DNA of 64,000 nt from Lobosporangium transversale (GCF_002105155.1 NW_019028987.1:853206-917205), one strand, 5' to 3'; numbered from the stretch's first letter, positions 9,388 to 20,494 are shown. Notes: generated by a model from the sequence alone, not told the origin. A program made the numbers and translations.

Positions 9388-9910
9388 TGTCACGAACAGC
9401 AAGCAATGTCTAGCTCATGAATTGATGAATGACTTTTGTCTGATTCGAATCTGAAAAAGATCACGTGTGCTTGATTAATTTGTTCCGCTCATTTCCTTCA
9501 CTCATTCCTCCATGCATAGTTTGCCTGTCAAGCCAAGTCGCGTCTCCTAGTTTTCTAGCTCCGTGAATAGCTCCAAGGATTCTAGAAGAGCTATAAAGCA
9601 ATAACCAAGATTTATAGTTCCAAGGAACCTTGAAATAAGATTGCACCAGATATCTTCCTCGGATCCTGTGTATTAAGTTAACTCAACACTTGGAGTTCCG
9701 CATATGGTAAAAGTCCTTAGGAAATATTTGAGTAAGCTTTATTTAGAGTTCTTGAAGCGCGTCTCCGCTTCAGTCAAACAAGTATAAATATGATAGATTT
9801 GTAACATAGTAAACCTCAGTCTGCAATAAAACTATTCTTGAATCTCCTAAGTTCATTCTTGTTCCTAAATCACTTACCTTCTCTTGCACTCGTCCTGTCA
9901 GTCCTTGACA
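9388..9910 (+). repeat. 5' LTR of the chromovirus (523 bp)
   Basis: TGTCA...TGACA termini. The TATA box TATAAATA is at 9783-9790 and AATAAA at 9825-9830. The inferred transcript start is near 9818 (AGTCTGCAA), about 35 nt after the start of the TATA box, which makes R very close to the poly(A) signal. Confidence 0.93.
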
Positions 9911-9919
9911 TTGCAGACT
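9818..9919 (+). promoter_or_regulatory. Tf1-type self-priming pair (inferred RNA 5' end and primer binding site)
   Basis: The nine bases after the 5' LTR, TTGCAGACT (9911-9919), are the exact complement of AGTCTGCAA (9818-9826) inside the same LTR. That LTR segment lies where the RNA 5' end is expected relative to the TATA box. No TGG-starting tRNA site follows the LTR. In fission yeast Tf1 and relatives, the 5' end of the RNA folds back and primes its own reverse transcription. The match here suggests the same mechanism. Confidence 0.7.
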
Positions 9920-10023
9920 CTACACAATCCTTGTCTTGTCTCCCCCTAGTTCTCAATAAAAATATTTCCTTTTTCTTGTCCACTGTTTAACTACACCTTT
10001 CCTTGTCCCTTACCTGTTCCACC

Positions 10024-11184
10024 ATGTCACAGAACCCCCATCCAGAGATCTATACTCCGCGAGCCCTCGAAGAGCTTGCTCAAGACCCTAACGTGGATCC
10101 TCGCCAAGTTCTAGCACACCTACAATCCCACGCTGAGGCCGTTAGCGGCATGCAACAGCAAATCCAGAATATCCAAGGCATAATGAATCAACAACATGCA
10201 CAACTAAATAGCAATCCTGATCCTGCAGGGCTAATCACCCTCCGTAGTGCCATTGAAGCTCTTGCAGCACAACACCAAGAACAAAGGAGCATGCAGCGCA
10301 CCTTTGAACGGGACATGCAGTCCATCTTAAATCGCCTTGCCAACCGGGCCACCGCCCCCGCTGTACGAACTGCTGTTCCACAGCCTATCGCCTCTAAATT
10401 CAAGGGCAACAGTGAGGAGCTGTCTCTTTCCGACTTCCGTGCCCGCCTCCAAGTTGTTTTTGCCCGCTTCCCCGATGCCTTGTCCAGCGATGAGGACAAA
10501 ATCAATTATTCCCTCCAGTGCCTAGATGGCGACGCATCTCGGCACTTCGCTCCATACATCAATGGAGAACTTGAGGATGTCTCTGGTGTCTTGACTTCGT
10601 ATGAAGTATTCATCGAAACCCTTGAAGAATTCTTTGGTGATCATCTTGAACAAGAAGACGTCGAGCACCAGCTCTCCTGTATCCGCCAGTCAGGTTCCAT
10701 GATCGAGTACGTGACAGAGTTCCGCCGCCTTGCTGCCCGCAGTGGTTGGAATGACCGAGCTCTCAAAGCTCGCTTCAAGAAAGGTCTGTCGAGCGAAATC
10801 CATGGCCTCCTGTTACCCCAATGGTCCAAGTTTAAGACTGTGCACGAGGTACAGACCGCTGCGATCGATGCGTATAGAAATCTGTCCTCGCATCGTCGTC
10901 AGCGACCTCGTTTTGATTACTTCAAGTCTCAACATCAACCTGCTCGTCGCCCTCCCCCAGCGACTACTTCTGCTACAACAACCTCCTCCTCAGCTCCATC
11001 TATGGCAATGGATGTAGATGCTATGCGCGCTCGGCGCCTCACACCCGAAGAAAAGAAGCGCCGCAGAGATATGGGTCTTTGCCTGTACTGTGGGGGCGCT
11101 AACCACATTGCCCTGAATTGCCCTACCAAGAAAACCATCCATGCTTCGGTTGTTGAAGCCGAATCGGGAAACGACTCTGCCTAG
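10024..11184 (+). CDS. gag: Gag of the chromovirus
   Basis: 386 residues from an ATG in good context (CCACCATGTC) at 10024; an in-frame TTG at 10003 is not needed. The N-terminal 100 residues are Gln-rich and helical in appearance. A Ty3-type capsid region follows around residues 115-285 (SKFKGNSEELSLSDFRARL, later MIEYVTEFRRLAARSGW). A CCHC zinc knuckle CLYCGGANHIALNC is near residue 360. It ends AESGNDSA at a TAG. Role: particle formation and RNA binding. The slippery heptamer lies four codons before the stop. Confidence 0.92.
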   Translation: MSQNPHPEIYTPRALEELAQDPNVDPRQVLAHLQSHAEAVSGMQQQIQNIQGIMNQQHAQLNSNPDPAGLITLRSAIEALAAQHQEQRSMQRTFERDMQSILNRLANRATAPAVRTAVPQPIASKFKGNSEELSLSDFRARLQVVFARFPDALSSDEDKINYSLQCLDGDASRHFAPYINGELEDVSGVLTSYEVFIETLEEFFGDHLEQEDVEHQLSCIRQSGSMIEYVTEFRRLAARSGWNDRALKARFKKGLSSEIHGLLLPQWSKFKTVHEVQTAAIDAYRNLSSHRRQRPRFDYFKSQHQPARRPPPATTSATTTSSSAPSMAMDVDAMRARRLTPEEKKRRRDMGLCLYCGGANHIALNCPTKKTIHASVVEAESGNDSA

Positions 11185-11209
11185 GCTCCGACGAGGAATG
11201 GATCCTAGG
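11166..11209 (+). promoter_or_regulatory. Predicted -1 ribosomal frameshift signal, gag to pol
   Basis: GGGAAAC (11166-11172) is in gag phase as G GGA AAC, a classical retroviral-type heptamer. Seven bases downstream CCTAGG (11180-11185) can pair with CCTAGG (11204-11209). The -1 frame is closed by a TGA at 11154-11156, opens just before the heptamer, and continues without a stop into pol. Spacing, phase and frame agree, but frameshifting itself is inferred. Confidence 0.72.
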
Positions 11210-14200
11210 AAATATGCTCACTACTTCCTCGCCCTCAAGACCTAGAATCTGCCTCCTAGTTAATATAACCTTGTCCCTGCCTAGTCAACCCCCTGTCCAA
11301 ACCAAAGCTCTCATCGACTCTGGGGCGCAAGCTTCTTTCATCGATGTGAGCCTCGTCACGAAACATAACCTCATCACTGTCCCCTTGTCCACTCCCCTTC
11401 GTCTCAACATGGCTGATGGTCAGGCCAGCCTTCACGGCCTTGTCACCCATCATGCCCCTGTCTCCCTAGCCATAGAAAATCATCGTGAAAATTTGTCATT
11501 GAACGTCACTAGTATCCAGCACCCAGTCATCCTTGGTATCGATTGGCTTGAAAAGCACAACCCTGCCATAAACTGGAAAAGGCGACTAGTTTCTTTCTCC
11601 GATGACTTCTGCAATAAAACCTGTTTTGAACAGTATCCTGTCGTGTCTTGTGAAACAATCTTGTCTAGCTTTCTTGCTTCTAGTTTCGTCCCTAGTCTTG
11701 CTCCTAGTCTTGATCTTGAAAATAATATATCTGTTAATGAGTATTATCTCTGTCAATTACTCTCAGAATATCTTGAGGACCTATGTCCTACCCAGTCCTT
11801 GATCTCTGTTCCTGACCTCTCTTGTTTTTCTCTATCCCTGAATTCCAGCACCTCTGAACCTTGCCCTGTAACACTCTCTGAATCTTTGCCCCCAACCTAT
11901 TCTGAGTTCGCACCACTTTTCAAAGAAAAAGAACTTGGAACTCTGCCTCCTCATAGACCCTTTGACCATGCTATCTCTCTTGAACCTGATTCCAAAATTC
12001 CATTTGGCCCCTTGTATACTTTGTCACATACTGAACTCGAAGCCCTTAAAGAATACCTTGATGATAATCTGAAAAGAGGATTTATCCGAAGGTCAGAATC
12101 CCCTGCCGGCGCTCCTGTCCTATTTGTTCCAAAAAAAGATGGCAAACTCAGACTTTGTGTAGATTATCGAGCCCTCAACAAAATAACAATCAAGAACCGC
12201 TGCCCCCTACCCTTAATATCAGAGACCTTGGACCGACTACGGTTAGCACTCATTTTCACCAAGTTAGACCTCAAGGGCGCGTACAATCTTGTTCGTATAG
12301 CTAAGGGTGACGAATGGAAAACCGCCTTTCGCACTCGATATGGCCATTTCGAGTACCTTGTGATGCCTTTCGGGCTCACCAATGCCCCAGCCACCTTTCA
12401 AGCCTTTCTCAACGAGGTCCTTCGTAGCTGCCTTGATACCTTCGTCGTCATCTATTTGGACGATATCCTGATTTATTCCAACAACGAGGAGGAACACGTC
12501 CACCATGTGCGTAAGGTCTTGCAATTACTTATGGATGCTGACCTCCAAGTCAATTTGGAAAAATGCCAGTTCCATGTTACCACCGTTGAGTTTCTCGGTT
12601 ACGTGATCTCTCCTACTGGCATCTCCATGGACCCTGCCAAGGTTAAGGCTATCACATCATGGCCTACCCCTGCATCTGTGCGCGACATCCAAGTGTTCTT
12701 GGGCTTTGCCAACTTCTATCGTCGCTTCATCAAGAATTTCTCCAATGTAGTTTCGCCTATCACAAGCCTCCTTAAAAAAGATGTGCCCTTTGTCTGGGGT
12801 CCTCCTGCTCAAAAGGCTTTTGACGAGCTTCGAAGGGTTTTCACAACCGAGCCAGTCCTGTCTCACTACAACCCAGAAAAACCATGCTTTCTCGAGCCCG
12901 ATGCTTCTAAGCACGCTTTGGGCGCTGTCTGTAGCCAGGCGGACGACAAAGGAGTGTTGCGGCCTCTTGCTTACTATTCTCGCTCTCTGACACCCCCTGA
13001 GCGAAACTACCATGTCCATGATACTGAACTCCTAGCCGCTGTAGAGGGTCTGGAACAATTCCGCCACTACTTCGCGTACTCTCAGTTCCCTGCCACCATC
13101 CTAACTGATCATAAGAACCTCGAGTACTTTTCTGAAAAACGTTCCCTAAGTTCTCGTCAAGTACGCTACGCCGAACGTCTATCCAAGTTCAAGTTCCGCG
13201 TGGTCTATCGCCCTGGCATTCTCAATGGTGCTGCTGATGCCCTCTCTCGCATGCACCCTCCTGAAGGGGGGGAAGACGCTGTCTATGACGCGATCCTGCC
13301 CAAACTAGAACCATGGGACACAAAATTATTAGCCGTAGCCACACATCAAGAATCAAGCAGTAACGACATCACTGCAAGAATCAAAGAATCCTACCTTCAA
13401 GACGAAACAACAGCTGCTATATTCCACAGCCTACACCAAAAGCCAGAGTCCTACCCAGAGCATGCTATCGAGGATGGTCTACTATACCATAAGGGCCGCA
13501 TCGTCGTGCCCGCCAATGACCGCATCAAGCTGGATATCCTTCGTCACTGTCATGACACCATCATCACGGGTCACTTTGGAGTTCATAAGACCTTCGAGCT
13601 TGTAGCACGCACCTATCATTGGCCAAAGTTGCGTCAGTTCGTCAAGAAGTTTATCCTTACATGTGACATTTGTCGGCGCAATAAGACCACTCACCATAAG
13701 CCATATGGCTTGTTGCAATCCTTGCCTGTACCCGAGACACCATGGTCCTCCATTTCCATGGACTTTATCACTCAACTGCCACCCTCTGAGGACAAGACTG
13801 CTATCCTAGTTGTCGTAGACAGATTCACCAAGATGGCGCACTTTATCCCATCAACAGACAATATCGACGCCGCAGGATTAGCCACTTTGTTCCTACATCG
13901 TATCGTAGCTGTCCATGGTCTCCCTGATGATATCATCACTGACCGTGGATCCCTGTTCACCGCACAATTCACTCGAGACTTCCTTCAAGGCCTAGGTGTG
14001 ACTCAGAATCTTGCTACAGCATTCCATCAACAGACTGATGGTCAAACCGAAAGAACAAATGCTACTCTGGAACAACATCTACGTTGCTTTCTGAATTATC
14101 AGCAGGACAACTGGGTTGGTCTGCTCCCTATGGCAGAATTCTGTTACAACAACACTGTCCACTCATCCACCAACCAGACGCCATTCTTCGCGCATCAAGG

Positions 14201-14840
14201 GTATCACCCAAAATTCAGTTTCGTAATCCCGAGGGTTGCTGCCAGTAGTCCTAGTGCTAAAAATCGTCTACAAGTTTTGAAAGACGTTCAAGAAGACCTT
14301 CAGTTTTATATTCGTGAAGCCCAAGAATCGCAAGAGCGTAATTACAACCAACATGCTCAGCCACAGTCATCATTCTCACCTGGCGACATGGTGTGGTTGT
14401 CAAGAACCAATATAAAGACTACCAGGCCCTCCGATAAACTCGACGCTAAACGACTTGGGCCTTTCGAGATAGTTGAAGCCGTTGGAACGCGCTCGTTCCG
14501 ACTTAAACTGCCAAAAGAACTTTCACGACTTCACCCTGTTTTCCATGTCTCTCTGCTTGAGCCCTACCATGCTAATTCCATCCCGGGTCGTGTCGCTCCA
14601 CCGCCTCCTGCGGTTGAGATCGATGGCGAAGACGAATACGAGGTCGAAGAAATCTTGTCATCAGAATTTAAGAATCGACGCTTCCGTTACCTAGTCAAGT
14701 GGATTGGTTATGATGAGCCTACCAAAGAACCTCCTAAAAATCTCGAGAATAGTCAAGACCTTGTTCATGACTTCCATGAACGTTACCCACACTTACCTCG
14801 GCCACCTGGGTATTCGCCGCGATCAGGAGATCGCTCATAA
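11170..14840 (+). CDS. pol: Pol polyprotein of the chromovirus (protease, RT, RNase H, integrase, chromodomain)
   Basis: Open in the -1 frame from the gag overlap. The first ATG is at 11214, giving 1208 residues from there. Order from that ATG: retropepsin with ALIDSGAQASFID (about residue 36); reverse transcriptase with YLDD encoded at 12453-12464 (about 414); RNase H with EPDASKHALGAV (about 560); integrase zinc finger ending CDICRRNK (about 816); DDE core with D in SMDFITQLP (848), D in ITDRGS (908) and E in TERTN (944); then a chromodomain DEYEVEEILSSEF to LVKWIGYDEPTKEPPKNL (about 1140-1196). The usual WEP of the chromodomain reads KEP here. All catalytic residues are present, so the copy looks active. 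Confidence 0.95.
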
Positions 14841-14850
14841 GAGGAGGGAT

Positions 14851-15373
14851 TGTCACGAACAGCAAGCAATGTCTAGCTCATGAATTGATGAATGACTTTT
14901 GTCTGATTCGAATCTGAAAAAGATCACGTGTGCTTGATTAATTTGTTCCGCTCATTTCCTTCACTCATTCCTCCATGCATAGTTTGCCTGTCAAGCCAAG
15001 TCGCGTCTCCTAGTTTTCTAGCTCCGTGAATAGCTCCAAGGATTCTAGAAGAGCTATAAAGCAATAACCAAGATTTATAGTTCCAAGGAACCTTGAAATA
15101 AGATTGCACCAGATATCTTCCTCGGATCCTGTGTATTAAGTTAACTCAACACTTGGAGTTCCGCATATGGTAAAAGTCCTTAGGAAATATTTGAGTAAGC
15201 TTTATTTAGAGTTCTTGAAGCGCGTCTCCGCTTCAGTCAAACAAGTATAAATATGATAGACTTGTAACATAGTAAACCTCAGTCTGCAATAAAACTATTC
15301 TTGAATCTCCTAAGTTCATTCTTGTTCCTAAATCACTTACTTTCTCTTGCAATCGTCCTGTCAGTCCTTGACA
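14851..15373 (+). repeat. 3' LTR of the chromovirus, with preceding polypurine tract
   Basis: Differs from the 5' LTR at three substitutions (in GATAGACTT, TTACTTTC and GCAATCG). The purine-rich AAGAGGAGGGAT immediately before it (14839-14850) is the expected plus-strand primer. The right flank GTCGC does not match the left flank. Confidence 0.93.
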
Positions 15374-15522
15374 GTCGCTGGATACGGATGAGAGTTCATC
15401 GGCATTGGATTCAATCTAATACGAACAATAATAGCCACTGTTTTAGTCATTTTGTCTGTATAGTCGCATCTTCAAGCGACGGTTACTGCTGTTACCTCAG
15501 GCATGCCTACTAAGAGAGCTAA

Positions 15523-16572
15523 TTACCGGATACGGTGGAACAACACTTGATCTGCAGATTCAAGCTTCCAAATGTTGGACGTTTCGCCTTGAAGAGTCTT
15601 ATGGACATCATGCTCGACTGCATTCGCTGCATAAATGCCACATGAACCACCATCTATCTGTGGCTCTACAAGCAACTTCCTAACAGGCTTATTCCATGCT
15701 TGTGCTCCTCTGCCATCGAAGCACTTTATTAGCCATCGGCGGACGCCATTGATTGTTTCTTGAGGCGTAGGATAACTCAAGGAGTCCCCAAAAGCTATCT
15801 CATGGCGTTTGAAATCGATAGAAAGTACACCCCAGTGGTTTTTCATATGTATAATGGCGTATGCTTTTTTATACTTGCCGGACTTAATTTCCGCTTGCTT
15901 CCAGCCTCCGCCATTGGTTGCTCTGAGCTCCTGGTTTCCCAAACATAATGTTTGATATGATGGAATAAAAAGGAACTCTTCATAGACGGACTGGAACATC
16001 CCCAGGATGCCGTCCAAACTTCCATCGTTTAGCCACTGAGTGCCAGCGAATGGGAGGATGTCATGTATGGAAACTGATACTCCCGAGAGAGTGAAGTGGT
16101 GCATCCATGTGCATGAGCTAAGTCGCGGCATGAACGATGCCTCAAACACGGGGTTGGCTGTGCGTACTTCTTTTTCGAGCCATTCTACCATACGATGGAG
16201 CTTATTGATAAATTCCACCACTCCAATGACTTGTGATATTAGCAGGAATGTGGAATAGTCTAGACCAGCATTGTCAATCAAGACCCAGCACGGAGTCTTT
16301 TTCGCATCCATGTTTTTTTTTATTCTGTCGAATTCACCTTGAGTCGGGATACAGCTTAGGAGAAAGAACTTTGAAGGCGGCAAAATTGTTTCGGGCTCAT
16401 TGTCGGTCAGATGCAGCGGATCAGAACTGAATTTCGGAAGACTAGGTTGCCAAGCCAGCAAATCTTTGCAAGTCATCTGACTACACCAGTCTTGGCCAAA
16501 AAAGAAAGGGACATCAGTAGGTGACATGACAAGAGAATCAGTTAGTGAGGCGTGGGAAGGTTCGCTAGACAT
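15523..16572 (-). CDS. C48-family (Ulp1/SENP-like) cysteine protease
   Basis: Single ORF of 349 residues from an ATG at 16572. The C-terminal 180 residues carry the C48 pattern: TQWLNDGSLDGIL (about 178-190) resembles the Ulp1 substrate-site WLND motif. The catalytic set is H246 (NHWGVL), D263 (FGDSL), Q305 (EPQIDGG) and C311 (GGSCGIY), with normal spacing. The N-terminal 150 residues are unrecognised. The family cleaves SUMO or similar isopeptide bonds, and related proteins are also often carried by fungal transposons. It lies 150 bp to the right of the chromovirus and faces it. Whether it is a host deSUMOylase or an element-borne protease is open; I favour a TE-associated copy because no other host gene is near. 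Confidence 0.7.
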   Translation of the reverse strand: MSSEPSHASLTDSLVMSPTDVPFFFGQDWCSQMTCKDLLAWQPSLPKFSSDPLHLTDNEPETILPPSKFFLLSCIPTQGEFDRIKKNMDAKKTPCWVLIDNAGLDYSTFLLISQVIGVVEFINKLHRMVEWLEKEVRTANPVFEASFMPRLSSCTWMHHFTLSGVSVSIHDILPFAGTQWLNDGSLDGILGMFQSVYEEFLFIPSYQTLCLGNQELRATNGGGWKQAEIKSGKYKKAYAIIHMKNHWGVLSIDFKRHEIAFGDSLSYPTPQETINGVRRWLIKCFDGRGAQAWNKPVRKLLVEPQIDGGSCGIYAANAVEHDVHKTLQGETSNIWKLESADQVLFHRIR

Positions 16573-17430
16573 GCTGGAAAGTAGAAGAGTGAGAAGGAAG
16601 GTTTACTGTAGATATTGAGGTGAGCAAGTGTTGAAAAGCTTTTGAAAAGTAAGAAAGAGATATAATCCCCAACGATGTCCATGGGTTATTTATCAAAGAT
16701 ATTACTCTAACAATGTTCCTTGTCATGGCCTCATAACGCGGTACCCCACTACACCGCCTTGTCATGGCCTCATAACATGGCGCCGCCCCACTGCGCCGCA
16801 CTAACCCTCTATGGCATTTCACCCCTACAGCCCATTGCGCCATTCTGCAAACAGTCCGTCCACTCGCGTTTTTCTTTTGTTTACGACGACGCCAACTGCA
16901 GGAATAAAGGTATTTGTCACACGAATAAAACTAAAAAAAGAAAGACGATTTTTTGTCATTATCATCCCTTATTTAATCTGTTCCCGGCATCACGTAAGTT
17001 AGCCGCTTTCAATGTGGTTGTTTGACATTTTATCCTTGTGGTTGATTTTGGTCGGCCCCTGGAAGCTGTACTTCGTCTAGTCATAAACTGGATATATTTT
17101 TATATTTTTCAGGCTTTTCAATTGAATAGAATACTTCTATTTTTGAAACATGTACAAACTCAAAATTTTAAGGTTTTTCTGTTGTCCCCCCAAAACTTGT
17201 TATCTTCTTTCACACCAAACATGCCCACAGTATCTGGCGTAAGATCTACCGCTTCAGGGATGTGAGTAAAGTGGGTTGGCAATGAGGATGAGGTTGTCCA
17301 TTCCCAGCAAATTCTAGTATTTTTAATCAAAAACGACGATTGAATTGGTGGCCATGGCATCATTTTATTCAAAGTATATATATGAATTTCTGTCTTCGTA
17401 CAGTACTAAATAACTTTTTGGCAAGGGGGT
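16573..17430. other. Promoter side of the protease gene; 39-bp tandem duplication; no other gene seen
   Basis: A unit starting CCTTGTCATGGCCTCATAAC occurs at 16718 and again at 16757 (period 39), each followed by GC-rich CCCCACTRCRCCG. The rest is AT-rich. A short ORF at 16720-17025 covers the repeat and shows no family features. Confidence 0.5.
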
Positions 17431-17679
17431 TCACACATCGCTTGACCGCCTGTGATAATTGTTATAATTTAATTTGTTTTTTTTTTTTGTTGGGGTCCAA
17501 AATGTTGCCATGTCGTCGTTGACTGCGTTTTCTTTCGTCTTTTCCTTAAGCTGACAAGCATATACTTTGTTGAAGACAACCTGAGAAAACACTTGCATCC
17601 TCCTCTATAATTGACAGTTACAGTTAGAATTAGCATCATTCATACGACACTTTGCGACAAATGACCACACGGCACAAGG

Positions 17680-19612
17680 TCATACCTTCGTATTGATGAG
17701 AGTTGCAAACCCACCTTCTGCAATGAACGAGTACATTTCATTTTCTGAGGTTGGTAATACAATGGGGATCTCGGTCACCTTTCCAGCAGCATAATAACCG
17801 TTAAATCTCTTGACTGTATAAGTATAGCCAACAAAGCCATGCAAAGTTAGAAGAACGGAAGATGTATCCACACCGTATTGTTGATGCAAAGCACTCATAA
17901 TGGATTTATTTAAGCGAGTTGCTTTCAGTGTCTGGATGGAAAGCGTGTTGTCATTTGCGGCTGATGGCTTGGCTTCGAATACAGCGAGGTTATGCCGACA
18001 TTCTTTCCTCCTTAGAACTGTCGTCTTGCATTGGAATAAGAGGTCAACTTCCCTGCCTCTCAAGTTATAGTCATTTAAAGCAAAATCCCACTCAGCTTTC
18101 TGCCTGTCCTGCTTGCTCTCAATGAGACCTGGCTCACCCCTGAGTAAAAATAATGAAGTCAGCACCAAATAAAACATGTATCCACATGAACTGTTTCATT
18201 CCATCTCCAACATACGTACGTTCATATCCCAACGTCTTTCTCACCGAACAAAAGGTGAAAAATGCTCTCCCAAACGCCTACATATTGGTCTTCTAAAAGT
18301 TCCCTTGTCCACATACAATTATAAATTATTTTACACCTGTATTGTAAGCGGGGTACGATGAGAGATAATTAATATTGATTAGATTTGATATGACTAAAAA
18401 GAATGAAAAAAAAATGGATGGATAATAGGGATGGATGGATGGATGGATGTACTTACAGGTAAAGGATCACATCAATACATCTGGAACGCTCACTATTTTC
18501 GTCATTGGTGACAATAAACTCCTTGAACTGGTCTGCACAGTACACCTTTAGCTTCTTGTAATCTCGATCGGGCCCCATTGCGTTAAGGAGATCATTTATC
18601 AAGGATTTTGTGTCATCGGATGGCAATGTAAAATCTTCTTCGAAGCAAGCTTTTTTTGCCGCCTCAAATTCTTTAAAATGCCGCATCTCATTATCCATTG
18701 TATTCAAGATCCCTGAAAGTGCCACCCTAATTAAGGGAAATTAATAAAAGCCATATCAGAACGAAGCTATATTAATAGAGTATATCAAGAGCTATCATTA
18801 CACTAACATACATTGTCGACTTTCTTTCTAGTTCGGAAATTGCCCGCCAGCGAGAAATATTTGTAGATGCATAGTCGCGTAATTCTTTGGTGGTTCCGGA
18901 CAGGGCTGACAAGGCTGACGAAGGCACAACAGAAACGGCCCGAACATTATGGTTGTACTACACAATAGAACAACTAACGTAAGAGCACTGAAGAAATACC
19001 TTGGTAACTGTGAAATAAAATAAAACTTACTAGCCGATAAAGCTGAGCAATCAGATCACCAAATGGCGACTCGACGGGTATCGGCTGAAGATCGTCATCG
19101 TCATCGTCATCATCATCGTCATCTTCTATGGGCCTTGGATCTGGTGGAACCGGTGTAATAAAATTTTTTTAGAAATGAACCTTATATATGATATTAAGAA
19201 AATAGTAAAATTAATAATAATAATAATAATAATAATAACAGTACCTCCATTTTCGTCCCAGCGTTCCTCGTCGATATCAACGTAAGCTTTTTTTGCCCAC
19301 GCTCGTTCTAGTCCTACTCCGTAGTTTATTGCTCCTTCGTGTTCACTGTTAAGAAAGCTAGCAATTATCTCTTGCCAGTCATTATGCGCCTGTATTTTTG
19401 TATATCCAACAACGTTTGAAGAAATCTTGGTACTTGACATCGGTAAGACGTCTGCAGGTTTGAACAAATGCCTTTGTGTGAAATCCCTTCACCAGTCCTT
19501 TCCACTTGCCCCTCTTTGACTCAGAGCGGCGCATGATGACAGGCAGTCTATTGCAGTTTTTGAAGGAAACAATGTGAATGGGTACGCTCACAGTCAAAGA
19601 AGGCTTGCTAAA
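17680..19612 (-). pseudogene. PD-(D/E)XK-like fungal family gene, 5'-truncated and frameshifted
   Basis: Five exons join with consistent phase: 19440-19245, 19140-19031, 18957-18812, 18726-18457 and 18139-17680 (393 codons). The last exon has GREVDLLFQCK followed about 15 residues later by LAVFEAKP, the D...ExK arrangement of PD-(D/E)XK nuclease-like folds. It then has TVKRFNGYYAAGKVTEIPIVLP, a block I associate with a large Mucoromycota family. Upstream, 19612-19405 encodes a plausible earlier part (SVPIHIVSFKNCNRLPVIMR) in another frame, without an ATG, so a frameshift near 19400-19440 and loss of the true start are likely. An alternative end is possible: GTATGA at 17685 could be a donor spliced to an acceptor before 17604. 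Function unknown. Confidence 0.55.
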
Positions 19613-19846
19613 GCGTTATTGACTATCCTGGGTCTCCAAGCAGGCAACCACCTTTAGACTCTAGCATAGCGAATCTTCGAGTGGTGTTGAACCAGGTATA
19701 ACCTGATCAACAGCGTGATGGAATAGCAGGATTGAGCTTCAACACGGTTCAAGAAGGCTCTGCTCGAGCGTTATGAACACTCCAAAGCCTCAAAGCAGGC
19801 TACCACTACCGGACTCTAGCGTAACGAATCCTCATGGTGTTGAATG
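19598..19846. repeat. Diverged direct repeat, two units about 95 bp long
   Basis: Unit 1 (19598-19695) and unit 2 (19752-19846) share the order AGAAGGCT, AGCGTTAT, CTCCAAGCAGGC/CTCAAAGCAGGC, ACTCTAGC and GGTGTTGAA, with a period of about 153 bp. Unit 1 overlaps the broken 5' end of the PD-(D/E)XK-like gene, so it marks the breakpoint. Between here and 20490 I see no gene. Confidence 0.5.
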
Positions 19847-20494
19847 ATTAACACCCAACGCGCGTGATTGAGGACAGTGTAGTCAAACCCAAGAAAGTAC
19901 AACAGGCGGTGGAATATATTAAGGGGTGGGTTCTGAGAAAGGACATGAAAAAAATTGCGTTTCACATAATGTGTTCTAGAAGGAAAGAGACCTACGAATA
20001 GATCCAAGATAAGCAAAGATCACCAAACACGACCATCCAGTAAATACTCCATAATTAAAGATGTAATCAATGTTCAATGTTTGAGATAAAGCCATCACCG
20101 TACATACCTAATGAGAGAATGAACGAGAGTGGTGGGAGAGTGGGAGAGAGAGAGATGATTGAGAGAAGTGATTGAAAGAAGTGGGCAGGAAAAAAAACAA
20201 AAAAAGGCAAGCCACGCATGCCTTGCGTCATCATTTTATTTTTGGAACAAGTGTCCTTTTGGAACAGCCGAAAAATAAGGTTCGGTATTTCACACGCTGT
20301 CATCACCAGTGTTAAAGAAGTGCTTGTTACTATCCTTCAAAGAAAGATGGTACCATACCTATCAAATGTACGGTAGAAGATGACAAAATGCACCAAATAA
20401 AAAAAGAATGAAAAGAATCCGTTCAGTATTTATTGAGATAGCGTCTAAAATTGTAACAAAGTTGGGTGCTTTTAAGGACTTTACAGCCTACTGG

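Larger units (their letters stand above)
9388..15373 (+). mobile_element. Complete chromodomain Ty3/gypsy element (chromovirus)
   Basis: 5986 bp with 523-bp LTRs at both ends, an untranslated leader, gag, pol in the -1 frame, a polypurine tract and the 3' LTR. The LTRs differ at three positions (about 99.4% identical), which means a recent insertion. Both ORFs are open. The integrase ends in a chromodomain, the hallmark of chromoviruses. The 5-bp flanks, ACGCC on the left and GTCGC on the right, do not match, so the expected target duplication is missing. It is distinct from the minus-strand element at 1-4782 in LTR length, priming type and protein sequence. Confidence 0.95.

Noticed and set aside
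19081-19120. (GAT)n run as a stand-alone microsatellite
   Set aside because: It codes for an Asp run in exon 2 of the PD-(D/E)XK-like model and is in phase there.
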